64,000 nt of DNA. Origin: Salvelinus alpinus (lineage: Eukaryota > Chordata > Actinopteri > Salmoniformes > Salmonidae). Made by a program: the position numbers and the translations under genes. Below, in pieces: positions 47,911 to 61,200 of this stretch (position 1 is the first letter of the stretch; each line of letters begins with the position of its first letter). The notes beneath the pieces are model-generated. The model was given only the letters and a program-made list of their open reading frames with translations. It searched no databases and was not told where the DNA came from. The DNA lies in the NCBI RefSeq assembly GCF_045679555.1, contig NC_092098.1, positions 17,497,038 through 17,561,037 on the forward strand, given 5' to 3'.

Positions 47911-50215
47911 AGGATCCACTGTGGGTTTAACCCTCTTATCAAAGCCATTAAGTCTCTGTTCACTATCCTCTCTATTTTCTACTGTTATTTCTCCGCCTGG
48001 TCAGGTAACAGGAAAGGATCCTAAGCCAACCCTGTTCACTGTAACCAAACGTAGAAATATACTTGTATAAATTCCAGTTGTATCTTGTAGATTCATAGTT
48101 TGTCCTGTCATCTGCACACCAGCGAACCTGCTCAAGCATCTTGCTTCTATGTGCCAGAGTGGTTTTTCTCATGCAGCCATAAATCTCTCAGCTAATTTTC
48201 AGAAACACCAGCCTTTCAAATTGGGGGGAGAGTGATCAGTTGACCTGTGTGGAATATATAGGGAGCACCCTCCAGGGTAGTCACTTGAAGCCAACAATGG
48301 AAGTCAATCATTGCTTGATACCGGTGCATGTAGATGGGATTAATAATTGTATATGAGACCCTTACTGTTGCTCATCCATAATTATGCAATGAATGGAACC
48401 TAGAATGGAGAGATGAAAGAGGGACCACTGTTATTGTATTTCTAGGTTTACTTTGTAATGAAGGGATGTGGCCAGTTTATTTCTGGTCATTTTATGGAGG
48501 GGGGCTTTTGAAAACAATGGGACCACTACTTACTAAAGGCCCAAGAGAGTGCTGAATAGTTGGAATTCTACATTTCAGTTTTTTTTATGACATATCTTAT
48601 GTTTTTGTCTTCAAATATCCATTTGTTTTGCTGAAATATCATGAGTGAGGGAACAAGAGCATGTTGTCATTGCCAAGTCAAATCACTTTCAGGACACAAA
48701 CTAAAAACGAATTGTATAGTTGTTGTTGAGGCAACCACAAATGAGGACATTGTGCAATATTTAGATTCTAACTAATGTCTGAGTCTAAAGGAAATTAAGT
48801 TAATGTATATATAATTTGATATACAGAAGAATGTACTTAACTGTCTTATGATTTATATTATCTTGTTTGATATTGTACATTTAATTGAGTTGCAAAGGAA
48901 TTACTAAATATTTGTCAGAGTAAATGTTATATTTATAATGTTTTGTAACAGGAAATTCTTGTTATGTTTGATTATATTTGTCAGACTGCAGAAAAAATAT
49001 TTTCACGTGCATAACTGGTAGTGTATATCCTGTTACACATTCCTTTATAAATTGTTAGACTTTTTTGAAATGCTGTTAAGCATGAAAGGATGCATGGGCA
49101 TGGATAAATTATGACAATAACTAATTATTCCAAATGCAACACAGTTGGCTTTGAATGTGTTACTTTATTTCTAGGTTTGATGTGGTGGACTGTAAAATGC
49201 AGGATTTTAGTCAGATGTTGATTGGAATAAAACCTGCTTCAATGTCCTTTGTGTAGTATAGATATTTCTATTTTACATGAGCAGTTATAAATATTTATTT
49301 TCAAAATGAGTCAGGAAAAGGACAGCTGAGCAACTTTTACATGATTTGTATTTTCTGTATTTGAGCGTTTTCCCTCAGTGCCATCTGTGTGTAAAATCAA
49401 ACCTTGCAGTTATATTATAGTCCTCTAAAATGATATTCCTTGTTATAATAGATGCTAAGGTTAATATAAATATGTCACTTTAAAGCATTTACTTGACAGC
49501 ACAATATCATAAAATATGGTCAATATGTAGCTATTTTGCAGTTTTTTTAATCAATCTAGTAATGAATACTTATTCATGGGAGAGCAAGTGTTACTGTTTA
49601 AAATTAGCAGTTTACTCTACATTGCATTAGTAGTGACTCTTGAGTGTGAAGTTTAATTCACCTGTGAACAAGTCAACTAAATGAAAGTCTTAACATATTT
49701 GCAGGGAAATTGCCATTTGAAATGACACAGTTCTCATGATAGATTGTTGTAGACTACACTCACATTTAGAAATAAAGAGACATTGTCTATGGGCTTTATC
49801 AGTTATGCAGTAGACATCTGTAGTCAGATTTTTATCAACTTGATGCAATACATAGGATAATGGTGTACTTATTACCAGTGAAACTATATTACGTGACCTT
49901 TTATTTCCCCTTTAAGCTGTTTACGCTTTAAGATGACTCATAGCACAAATGTATTTAGGCCGACTTAAGATAACTTGTAAATGTAATGGCATTGTTTCCA
50001 ATTAATGGTCTTAATTACAGTACTCTCATTTAAACACATTTATATGGTGACTGTCTACAGTCTGTGTACTGCCTGTTTTTGTGGGGGGGGGGGTTTCTGG
50101 AGGAAAATGAATCCGTTGAAATGTTATGTCGTTTTTGATCTGCCTGTGCCTACCACAAGTGACACTATGTGAATGTCAAACGTCTTGAAATGAAATAAAG
50201 TTATAATAAAAAAAT
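47911..50215 (+). other. tbc1d8b 3' UTR
   Basis: This is AT-rich sequence free of recognisable repeats, unlike its surroundings, which fits a long UTR. Polyadenylation signals: AATAAA at 49226-49231, then 50194-50199 and 50205-50210. The last pair is followed by a T/G-rich stretch and probably marks the main end; the first could give a shorter form. Confidence 0.65.
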
Positions 50216-50512
50216 CTGAGTTTGTCTTAGACATCAAATATGTTTATTTGAATGAATGAGTTGTTTTGCAAATAGGCCAAGTGAATGAACAGAACAGCCA
50301 GGATGGATTTGAACCACTCCAGGTCAAAAAAGGTCAGAGATAGGAAACACTGTTCCTGGAGTTCCGCAGGATTTTGTTCCAACTAGGCAACACACTTGAC
50401 CAACTGAGCTAATTGATCAGTTCAATAAATTCAACAACTGGTCTTCCAGGTCAGTTAAATAAAAAGCATAAAATGCCTACCCCTGTAGTAGGCTATGCTT
50501 ACATATAGCAAG

Positions 50513-50626
50513 AGGTGTCAAACTCATTCCATGGAGGGCCTCCTGTCTGCAGGTTTGAGTTTTTTTATTAAGTGAGGAGCGAAAACCTGCAGACACTAGG
50601 CCCTCCGTGGAATGAGTCTGACACCC
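50513..50626. mobile_element. Foldback MITE
   Basis: GGTGTCAAACTCATTCCATG and TGGAATGAGTCTGACACC are the inverted ends; inner arms AGGGCCTCCTGTCTGCAGG and CCTGCAGACACTAGGCCCT also pair. Almost the entire 114 bp folds on itself. Confidence 0.75.
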
Positions 50627-50970
50627 TTGACCTAACATGTATCCCTCTCGAGCAGAGTTTCCCAAACTCTGTCTTGGTGCCCCCCAAACTGCTGTAGATA
50701 TGTATAGAGTACTCAAATAGGATATAACCTGTTTTAGCAGTTGTCATTGAGGGCTTCCCCCATTTTAAAGTAGTCAACTGGGTGGCGATTCCTGTAGGTT
50801 GGGAGCAACAACCAATGATCAGAGCAGTGTTGTCTTCTTCAAATTGGGATCTATGGTTTGTAAATGACTTTAATGCCATCTAGTGTCCACAATATATAAA
50901 TTACAATATTTGGTTTCGGACTCAAACGGGGATATGGTTCCAATCGTTTTTCCACCATTCATTTTTCCCA

Positions 50971-51575
50971 TAGGGGATTTTAGAAACACTTAAAATAAGG
51001 GCTGTGTTTCGTGTAGGCTTACCCTGGCGTGACATTTTGATAACCATGTAAATCTCTCTTGGACAAGGTTACTTACTAATATTTGGCTCTATTTACTCTC
51101 AGATTTGAAAATGCTAATTAGCATCAACGTAGACATCATGCAAAACTACAAATCCCTGCAAGCTCCTCCACGTCATCTCTAGCTGACACTTTTGCTAAAC
51201 AGGTATTGTGTCAATTTAAAACTTTCACAAGACAGTTCACAGAATTGTCCATTTAAAGAAATGTAGCCTATTTATTCATTATTACATTTAACTAACATTA
51301 GATAGTTAATCCAGAGATTCTTACCTTTGCCTCGATTCGTCAATCTCGTCCAGATCATTTTATTTGCAGGTTTTTATGATAGCCACATTAGCAGCTAATT
51401 AGCATTTATTTCACTTTTGGGGGTAAATGCAGGCAAATCTATTGATAAATCACCTTGTCCTAGAGGGATTAACACAGTTATCAAAACATCACACCAGGTT
51501 AAGCCTACACGAAACACAGACCTTATTTCAAGTGTCCTTATTTTAAGTGTTTCTAAAATCCCCTACGTTTGACCT
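50971..51575. mobile_element. Non-autonomous DNA element with ~100-bp inverted repeats
   Basis: The left TAGGGGATTTTAGAAACACT and the complement of AGTGTTTCTAAAATCCCCTA at the right define the ends. The arms continue inward through GTTTCGTGTAGGCTTA and its complement to a TCTAGGACAAGGT-like word. No transposase. The centre carries an ACTACAAATCCC word. Confidence 0.75.
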
Positions 51576-53140
51576 CTAGGTTTTATAGTTATTATGACTC
51601 ATACTGTGGTACTCTATATAAGCCTTACACTTTTCAAACACAAAAGAAGAAAGGACTACTATGAGCCAAAATGCTTTAAAGGCCCAATGCAGCTGTTTTA
51701 TAGCAATATCAAGTAATTTCTGAGTAACAATGAAGTACCTTACTGTAATAGTTTTCCATTAAAATGGTCTAAAAGAAACAAAAGCAAGAATTTTGCTAGG
51801 ACTGTCTGGGAGTGGTCTGAGTAGGGAAACTAGCTTAAATTGGCAGAGAGGTTTGGAACTTTCTTTGTTATTGGTCTATTAACTTATTTACCTCCTGGTG
51901 ATGTCACCAAGCAAGCTGAAACTCCACCCATGTGAAGTGTAGATTGTATTTTCAATCAGGAAATAACACAGATCAAATGTTTTCACACTTTTACAGCGTT
52001 CGTTTCATCAGCTGTTGTACAATATGATACAAAATGAACAAGAAAAACAACATTTTGACTGCACTGGGCCTTTAAACGAGGTATAGACCTAATTTATATG
52101 TTTTGCTTCATTGGGTAGCCTGCATCTACACAGGCAGCCCAATTCAGATTTTTTTCCCACTAATTTGTCTTTTGACCGATCACGTCAGATCTTTATCAGA
52201 GCTAATCAGATCGGTCAAAAGACCAATTAGTGAAAAAAATAGATTTCTAAGGCACTTGCTTGCAGTTCCTATCGCTTCCACTGGATGTCAACAGTCTTTA
52301 GAAATTGGTTGTTGTTTTTCCTTTGAGAAATGAAGAAGTAGGGCAGTTCAGAACGAGGGTAGAGTGAAGTGTACTGTTGTGGTTGTGGCGTGCGACCTGA
52401 ATGCTCGCTCCACTTTGTTTTTATGCGCTATTGAACAGTTTATTCCGTCTTAAATTGGATTGATTATTTACGTTTAAAAATACCTAAAGTTGGATTAGGA
52501 AAGTTGTTGGAAATGTCTGGATCAAGTTTACAGGTAATTTATTCGATACTTTGTTGTCATGTTGCGCGAGTTGGAACCGAAGTATTTTCACAATCAAACG
52601 CGCCAAATAAATTGACATTTTGGGGATATAACGACAGAATTAATTGAACAAAAAGACAATTTGTGATGTTTAATGGACATATTGGAGTGCCAACAGAAGA
52701 AGATCTTCAAAGGTAAGGCATGAATTATATGTTATTTCTGACTTTTGTGGTGTGCCTGGCGGGTTGAATTATGATTTTCATGTGTATGTTTGATGGGGTG
52801 CTGTCCTCAGATAATAGCATGGTTTGCTTTTGCCGTAAAGCCTTTTTGAAATCTGACACTGTGGCTGGATTAGCAAGAAGTTTATCTTTAAACCAGTGTA
52901 TAACACTTGTATGATTTATGAATTATTATTATGAGTATTTCTGTTTTTGAATTTGGCGCGTTGCTATTTCACTGGGTGTTGTCAAATCAATCCCGCGTGA
53001 AGGGGTCACTAAGAAGTTGCGCCTGGGACAGTGGGCCGGTGCCCCGGTTAGGCGGAGTTTGCACATTTTAGACCATTCCATTGGTCCTTAAGTGAAATCT
53101 CCACCAACCCGGGGCACAAAAGGAACTGGCCCATTGTATA
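51576..53140. other. Intergenic stretch between tbc1d8b and zmym3
   Basis: It holds a truncated relative of the 9163-9326 MITE (52121-52241; CACAGGCAGCCCAATTCAG, then paired GACCGATC/GATCGGTC arms). The segment 52380-52715 has lower repeat content, with possible donors (TTTACAG/GTAATT near 52533, TTCAAAG/GTAAGG near 52712). It might be an upstream first exon, but no coding sequence supports it. Confidence 0.35.
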
Positions 53141-53930
53141 CTGAACAAAAATATAAACGCAACATGCAACAATTTCAATGTTTTTAATGACTTACCGTTC
53201 AAATAAGGAAATCGGTCAATTGAGAGAAATTCATTAGGCTGTAATTTATGGATTTTACATGACTGGTCAGGGGCGCAGCCATGGGTGGGCCTGGGAGGGC
53301 ATAGGCCCACGTCACTGGGGGGCCAGGCCCAGCCAATCAGAATGAGTTTTTCCCCACACATGGGCTTTATTACTGACAGAAATACTCCTCAGTTTCATCA
53401 GCTGTCCTGGTGGCTGGTCTCAGACGATCCCCCAGGTGAAGAAGCCGGATGTGGAGGTCCTTGGTTGGCGTGGTCTGCGGTTGTGAGGCCGGTTGTACGT
53501 ACTGCCAAATTTTCTAAAACAACATTGTTGTTATTGGCTTATTATAAAGAAACAAACATAAAATTATCTGGAAACAGCTCTGGTGGACATTCCTGCAGTC
53601 AGCATGCCAATTGCACGCTCCCTCAAAACTTGAGACATCTGTGGCATTGTGTTGTGTGACAAAACTGCACATTTTAGAGTGTCCTTTGATTGTCAATTAT
53701 CATATTGTGATGATCATGCTGTTTAATCCGCTTCTTGATATGCCACACCTGCCAGGTGGATGGATAATTTTGGCAAAGGAGAAATGCTTACTAACAGGGA
53801 TGTAAACAAATTTGTGCAAAATATTTCAGAGAAACACGCTTTTTGTGCGTTTGGAACTTTCTGGGATCTTTTACTCCAGCTCATGAAACATGGGAGTTTA
53901 TATACATGTTGAGTTTATATTTTTGTTCAG
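53141..53930 (-). mobile_element. Internally deleted Tc1-family element (790 bp)
   Basis: The left end CTGAACAAAAATATAAACGC is matched by the complement of the right end (GAGTTTATATTTTTGTTCAG). Minus-sense sequence corresponds to the N-terminal region of the transposase of the 37359-38480 element. The catalytic domain is deleted. Confidence 0.85.
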
Positions 53931-53950
53931 TGTACATTGAACTTGTGGTC

Positions 53951-54126
53951 CAGTGGAGGCTGCTGAGGGGAGGATGGTTCATAATAATGTCTGGAACGGA
54001 GCTAATGGAATGGCATCAAACACATGGAAACAATGTGTTTGATGTATTTGATACCATTCCACTTACTCTGCTCCAGCCATTACCACAAGCTCGTTCTCCC
54101 CAATTAAGGTGCCACCAACCTCCTGT
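53951..54126. mobile_element. Foldback MITE
   Basis: It begins CAGTGGAGGCTGCTGAGGGG. The centre is a strong palindrome (ATCAAACACATGG...GTGTTTGATG with TGATACCATTCCA arms), and the right end is the variant AAGGTGCCACCAACCTCCTG. It is one of the commonest short repeats in salmonid DNA (memory). Confidence 0.75.
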
Positions 54127-54928
54127 GATCTGGTTGGCAAGCATGTAAATGGTTTGTGTCTGGAGTGCATGGTTAATGAAATGGTGAAGCACGTGCTGTT
54201 GTATTGTACGTGGAAGAAAGACAAAGATTGATAAGGGTCATTGAGGTTGGAGGGGGGGGCGGTAGGAAGGGATTTGGGTGATGGGGGAGGGTTTGTTAGA
54301 AGTTAGTAGGGCTCTTTATTATTTTCTTAATAGTACAGGATTAGGTATTATTTAATTTTAATGTATGTTTTCTTTTTTTCTAAAGGCTGTAACCTGTGAT
54401 TGACCACACACTCCAGTACAGTAGGTGGCGGCATGCACCCATAACGTTTGTTTTCAGGCTGCCATAGTAGAAGAAGTTGTAGCTTGAAACTAACCAATAA
54501 GGCACGCACGCTAGACCGCAGTTTGGTGGCGCTTGCATGCAACATTTTAGCTACAGTAACATTTAATATTTTCAGGTAAATTCACCATATATTGTTGAAG
54601 TCTATAATTATTTGTTTAATCATTATTAGTATCTTGTAATAAAGTTACGATATTGTAATTAGCCAGCTAGTGAATTAGTTTGACGGCTAGATTGCGTAAG
54701 GAAACGTTAGGTTCGTAACGTTAGCAGATAGCCTATTTTAAGCTAGCTAACTTTAGCCAGTACCGGTCTCTTTGCAGAGTCATAAACACACGCCTCCCTT
54801 GCGAGTAGCAAGCTATGTCTACTGTATTGCTAGTATTGAGATGCATTATGTGTAGCAAATAATGGGCTAACATGTAGCTAGATAGATTTCCAGATAGCCA
54901 GCTTGCTAACTAGCATTCTAAATTACAG
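54127..54928. other. Upstream flank of zmym3
   Basis: No repeat or coding exon is recognised. A CpG-containing patch at about 54480-54545 (GGCACGCACGCTAGACCGCAG) is followed by TTTTCAG/GTAAAT near 54577, which could be the end of a non-coding first exon. Tentative. Confidence 0.35.
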
Positions 54929-54946
54929 AAATGGAGACGCCGCCAG
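54929..54946 (+). other. zmym3: Possible 18-nt 5' leader exon of zmym3 with an upstream ATG
   Basis: AAATGGAGACGCCGCCAG sits between AATTACAG and GTGAGG. Joined to the exon at 55199 it would open a 25-codon upstream frame that overlaps the main ATG out of frame. Splicing is predicted by eye only. Confidence 0.35.
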
Positions 54947-55207
54947 GTGAGGCGCGCCAAAAGGCAGCAACATTGATATGGGTGGAACTAGCTAGTAGCG
55001 AACTTTAGTTAGCAAATGTACTTAGGTAAGTAGATGCATTCACTGGTGGGACCTCATTGTCTAGAATAGAGGAGCCACAATAAACTACTTATGGCTGTAA
55101 TTTTATCCAGCGACCACCACATTAGCGACCACCACATTTGATTGACATGACATCTCAGACTGAAATCAAACCATTGTGTTTTTGTTTTCTTTATGTAGGT
55201 GCAGAGT

Positions 55208-58200
55208 ATGGAACCCTCAGAGCATCCAGAAACCTCTGGCTCTTTTCAGATGGCCAATGAGAATGTGCACCTAGACCTTCTATCAACACAGACTGATATG
55301 GACCTGTTTTCTGGGCATGCCGATATGGGCCTGCTGCCTGCTCAGACTGATGTAGACCTACTGTCTCCACAGAGTGATATGGACCTACAGACTGATATGG
55401 AGGTGACCTGCTCACAGGGAACAGAGGGACAAAGTGGGCAGCAGCAGAACCTTGATGAGCTGACAACCATTCTCACCCAATCTGAAAGAGAGAGGCAGAA
55501 AACTCAGGACAGCCTGAGCATCCTGGGGGACCCAGACTCATTGGAACTGTCCAAAGCCCAGGTGGAGGAGTTTTACAGCCGCACAGTCCTTCCCGGGCCC
55601 TCAGACCTTCCCGGGCCCTCAGACCTTCCCGAAAATTCAGGCCCAGCTACAGGCCTCAGTCAGGATGAGCGGAGCGGGCAGGGCCACACAGAAGCCTTGC
55701 CAGAAATGGGCGCTGAGCCAGGGACAGACAGGCTGGAGGTCACAGAGGGAACTCAGACTGTAACTGGTACACCGATGCCGGAGACTGGAGAGGAGCGAAT
55801 GGACATAGTACTAGAAGATCCCTCTGCAACTTCTCAAGATGACGTTGATCCAAATATGCCTTCTATAGTCAGCGTAGAGGGTTCACACTCTGAGGATGGT
55901 CCAGGCAAAGAGGAAGCCTTATCATTCTTTGGATTGGTGCCAAAGGTAGAAGACACAGGCACAGCAGAGAAAAAGAATGAGAGAGAACAACCAGTGAGGG
56001 GCAGTATGTCCCCACTATCATCCTGGGCCCAGCCATTGACACCAGGTGAAGGTATGTGTACTAGTAAGTAACTTTTGTTTGTAGGATCTTTCTCCTTCCT
56101 AGTACTTTATTAACTCTTGTCTCAATGTCACACACAGAAGTCTCAGTGCCACAGAAATAGTTGGAGAATTATAAAGTGAAATGTAAAACTTAATTTAGGT
56201 TACATTACATGTTTTTTAGAAAAAATTTGAAATCACTACTTCAAATAGCCATCACAGTTCACATACAGCTTGCATATCTATGTCATGAACAGCCTTTAGT
56301 TACTGATGATTGTGTTTGTTTCAGCTGAGGAACAACCTGAAACTGAGGTCGCCATTGAGGATCCAAAAGTTTCTCAAAGTGGTCAAAATACTACGGTACA
56401 AAAACGACTTCCCATTCATTGCAGACATTTTCTTTAAAAGTAAGTGAATTAACCTTATTTACTCTGATTTATTGTAGGGGAGAAAGAGAGGCCGTCCTCG
56501 TCGTGGAGAAGTGAGGAAAAACATTACGTCTGATGGAGGTTAAACATCACTACTTCACAAGCTGCTTATGTTTAGTCTCAATAACTCATTATGTATGACT
56601 ATTTGTCTATTTATGATTATCATGCTGCCCTAAATGCATTGTCTCCTGCTGCAGACCAGCTAACAGACAGCGACTCTGACGATGCAGCTGACGATCCGAG
56701 GGACACAGACTTTGACCCTGCACGGTCAGGCCTCCGACGCTCCACCAGGGCCTCCCAAAGGAGCCAAAACACCCTGTCCCCCCGGCTCATTGCTCCCAAG
56801 CCGTCTTGCCCTGCCTCTACCCCTGGGTACACCCAGAGGTCTGGAGGACCCCCTCCACCCCGGCTGCCACCCCCTCGCCAGCCTACCAGAGTCCTCTGTG
56901 CCAACTGCAGTGGAATGCTGCAGAGCGGACAGACAGCCTACCAGCGCAGGGGTCAGCCTCAGCTCTTCTGCAGCTCCACCTGCCTTAACTCCTTTGGCAA
57001 GAAAGCCCCCAAGAAAAAGCCCTGTGCTTTCTGTAAAAGGTAAGCTTCTCAATAGATATTCAATGAATGTATTTGTAGCTTCTCTTTCCAGTAAGTACAG
57101 TGGATCCATAACCAATTCCTCATGTTTCACAGTAAAGTGTAAACCTTGTACATTGTTTTGATCTCAACAAAATGTCTCTTTTAGGGACATGGGGAATAGT
57201 AAAGACACCATGCTTGCACAGGTTGGCCAGTCACAATCCTTCCAAGAATTCTGCAACAACACTTGTCTTTCCATGTATGAGGCCCGGCTGGAGAAGGGTC
57301 CGAAACAGCCCCCCAAACCAAGTACCCCTGGCCAAAGATGCAGTGTGTGCAACCACATGCGTGAGGTACCAAAGCTTTGACCATAACATTTTGAATGAAC
57401 TGCTCCCAGCCGATTGGCTTCATGTTGAACACATTAGTGGCAGGGAGTCTCAGTAAGAGGGAGCTCCAGTAGACAGTAGGATGATGATTTAACACAGGAT
57501 GACTACACTTCCACAATGCCTTTGATTTGAAAATGCAGTAGGCTTTTTTTGTGTGTACATTATATTGAACCATACTTTATATTGAAGCTATTTTAAAGAC
57601 TGCAGCTTCTACTCTTGCAACAATTTATTGAAAAGCTGGCACCAGCCTTACCTATTCTAGTTTGTTTCCCCCCACCATCTGTTAGTCATTTGTAAATTAG
57701 TACAATAAAATGTATTCAAAATAAGTAAGCACTTTTTAATGCCAAGCGCTGCAAAACCACACAATGATGTGATTATGGTATACATTCTTTAAAGTTGCCT
57801 TTTGTGTTAGAAATACTGGTTAGAGATCTGATCTGCACGCTTCAATCCGAGCTCAGTCTATCTAGGGCGGGCCACCAACCACCTGTGTTGATGTGAAGTA
57901 TTTGTCAAACCATGGGCTTTTCCCAGAAGTGACAATAAAGAATGCCTAAACACATTTCACTGTCCTCGTGTTGATAATTTCACAATTGAATACCGACTTG
58001 TATGTTTCTAACTAGATGTACTGCATGCTGTGATTATAGGGGAGGAGGGAATTCTGTCATTTGTGCTGCTGTGGGTCTTTGTATGCTATGAGCATGCACC
58101 AGAATAAATCATAGCCAGCTACAAGATTTTGGTGGACTGATGTAAACACCAAGGGAAGTGATATTTTAAGTTAGATTTGATTGAAATGATCTCTGAGCCT

Positions 58201-61200
58201 GTCCTACATTTATTTCCTCTCCTGCCTCAGATCAACCATGAGGTAACCATGGGCAATGTGATTCACCTCATGTGCAGTGATGCCTGTTTCAACCGTTTCC
58301 GGGCCACCAAGGGCCTGAAGACCAGCTGCTGTGACGCCTGTGGCACCTACATTAACACCTTCACCTCCCGGCCTGAGTACCTACTGCATGAGGGCCAACA
58401 GAGGAGGTTCTGTAACTCCTCCTGTCTCAGACTCTATAAGATGGTGGGTGGAGGAATGTACTTTAGGCATATTTCTACCTGAAAATGATATGGTGTTGAT
58501 CTCAATGGCTGCTGTGTTGTCTTTTGATTTCAGAAAAACACTAAGGTGCTCTCGTGCCAGTGGTGTAGGACTCTGTGTAAGATCTTTGACATGCTGTCTA
58601 AAGTGGATCAGTATGGGAACACCAAACACTTCTGTTCTTTGTGCTGTATTGCTTCACATAAAGTGAAAACTTCTGGGGACACAGGTACATTCTACTCTCC
58701 TTGGCTTGTTTACACAATCAGAATGGTGTGATGTCTGCCTGAATTAGTCTTCATTATTACTAATCTGCTTCTTTTCCAGTTGCCAGTGACTCTTGCAGTT
58801 TCTGCAAAAGAAGCCCCTCTGAACCGTACTACTGTAAAGCAAATGAGACCATTTACGTCTTCTGTAGCCCTAGCTGTTGGAGCACATTTCAGGTACCCTG
58901 AATAGAGTTGAGACAAAATAACAATCAACATATGCATCATCCAGTGTTTAGTCATGTCTACTCTAAGTATGTTTTTTGCATTAAAACATGTCTGCCAGAT
59001 GCTTATACAACATTTTGTTATTTTATGTGGATTTGTTTTAAACGTACATTTTTTTATGCCTCAGTTGTTCAATAAAAAAAATCATTCAAAGGAGATTTTT
59101 GGTGAAGGATTCTGAAAGTGATTAAAAAAGGAACGGCTAATATTTACAGTGATGTACAGGCTTGGCCGTAGGTGCCTGTAAACAGAAAAATGCTAGTTAA
59201 AATGCACACCAAGCGGCTGCAGTGGGGCGCTCCGCCTCAATCCTGGAGCCCATTAAAATAAAAGCTCATCTTAAAGCGCTTTCATGTGGAGAAGGTCACC
59301 TTTTGAAAGCTTTCACCTTTATTCTACCTAAAAACCTATGAATTAGGGTTTGTTTTGTTCTTGCGAAACCTCTGAGCGATTCTTGAGTCTGTCTTTGATA
59401 CTTGTCCTGTGATGTTGTTTTGTTTGCCTTGGCTAAAATGCTTTGCTGCTCATTTTCTTGTTTAATCCCCAATTTAACAAATATGCTCACTGCTTCTTCA
59501 CAGCGCAACAGTCCCAATGGAGATCTCTACTTCAACTGTGTCTCCTGTCATAACATGTTCAATGGGAAACCAGTAATCTTAGATTGGCAGGTAATTCCTT
59601 GTACATACGTGTTTATTAATTTACTAGTCTCAACATTGTGGCAAAAATGTGTCTTACAGCTGGTTTAGTGAACACTTATTTTATCAAGACTACTCAAATA
59701 AAAAGTACATGCACCATTCTATTTCATTTGCTTTCAGGACTCAATATATCAGTTTTGCTGTAAGGAGTGCTGTGAGGACTACAAGCGCCTGAATGGTGTG
59801 GTTTCTGTGTGTGAGCACTGCAAGCAAGAGAAACCTCTGCATGAGAAGATGAAGTTCTCTGGGGTGGAGAAGGCGTTCTGCAGTGACGGTTAGGATAATG
59901 CATGCGTTTCTGTGTGCATTTTCAGATTTAATGGATTGTTGGTTTACATGGAAACACTTTCCTATGTGTCTAGGCAGAGACTTATAAGTGTTTTGTCTCT
60001 CTTTTTTTTATATCTTTTTTTTTACCAAGGTTGCATACTACTATACAAGCAAGACTTTGCTAAACAACTGGGCCTGTGCTGTATAACTTGTACATACTGT
60101 TCTCAGACCTGCTCACGGGCGGTCACAGAGGAACAGGATGGCAACACGTGGGACTTCTGCAGCGAAGATTGTAAAAGCAAATACTTCCTGTGGTCCCTGA
60201 AAGTATGTCTAATCAATCACAATGCTATATAACCGGCCCTGATAAGTTTTAGATACCTGCTTGTACACAGGCTGCATTCAGTTCACTCTCACTGTACATA
60301 GTACATTTGTGTGTGATATTCTAGACTTGATATAGGAATGGTAGCTTCGGAATGCAAACTGGCAGAATATGTTCATGCATGGGGGGAAAATGAATCAGAA
60401 GAATATGCATGATATGCGATCAAATTGTGTGAGCAGTGTCCTCTTTTAACATGCTACGTGCTGTATGTATGGGTGTTCTGAGCCGTGTCTGTTCTTCTAG
60501 GAAGCAAAGTGCCATGCCTGCAAGCGTCAGGGGCAGCTCCTGGAGACCATCCACTGGAGGGGAGAGATCAAACACTATTGTGACGAGCCGTGCCTCCTGC
60601 TCTTCTACAGCCAACAGAACCAGCCCAACCTAGACACCAAGCAGGGCCCTGAGAGCCTGCTCAACAGTGCTACATGTACACAAATGCGCACACTATTTTT
60701 CATAAACTCAATCCATACATGGGAATGATTTTTATAAGTACACTTTGTAATTGTTTGGTGTTACAGTGAATGCCTTTGTGAAATTGTGAACATGTGTTCG
60801 TCTCTCAGTAATTGGCTATTAAAATTCTATATGTTTACTGGGCTTACAGGTAATTCCTCAGATTCTACGCCTCCCCCTGCTGCTACAAAGACAAGTGAAG
60901 TAAGTGTGCTTTTTGACTCGATGCTCCGAAAGGTTGGGGGGGGGATACCACCGAAAGATGACTAAATGCATTTAATCATGGCTTTCACCACCACACATTT
61001 TATTGTGCTTGGGAAAAAAACGTTGCTTAGTTTCAGTCATCTGAGCGACCATTCCAATTCTGATATATATTTTTTAATGTTTCTCTTATTTTAGGCCACA
61101 GAAAGAGTACTGACAAGGACTGTAGCCAAGCCTGCTCCTCCCGTCACTCCACCTATCTCCCAAAGGAACAAATCCTCCATGTGTAAACCCATGATGACTA

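Noticed and set aside
52380..52715. First exons of zmym3 or another gene
   Set aside because: Possible splice donors exist but no coding sequence or promoter motif supports them; left as unassigned.
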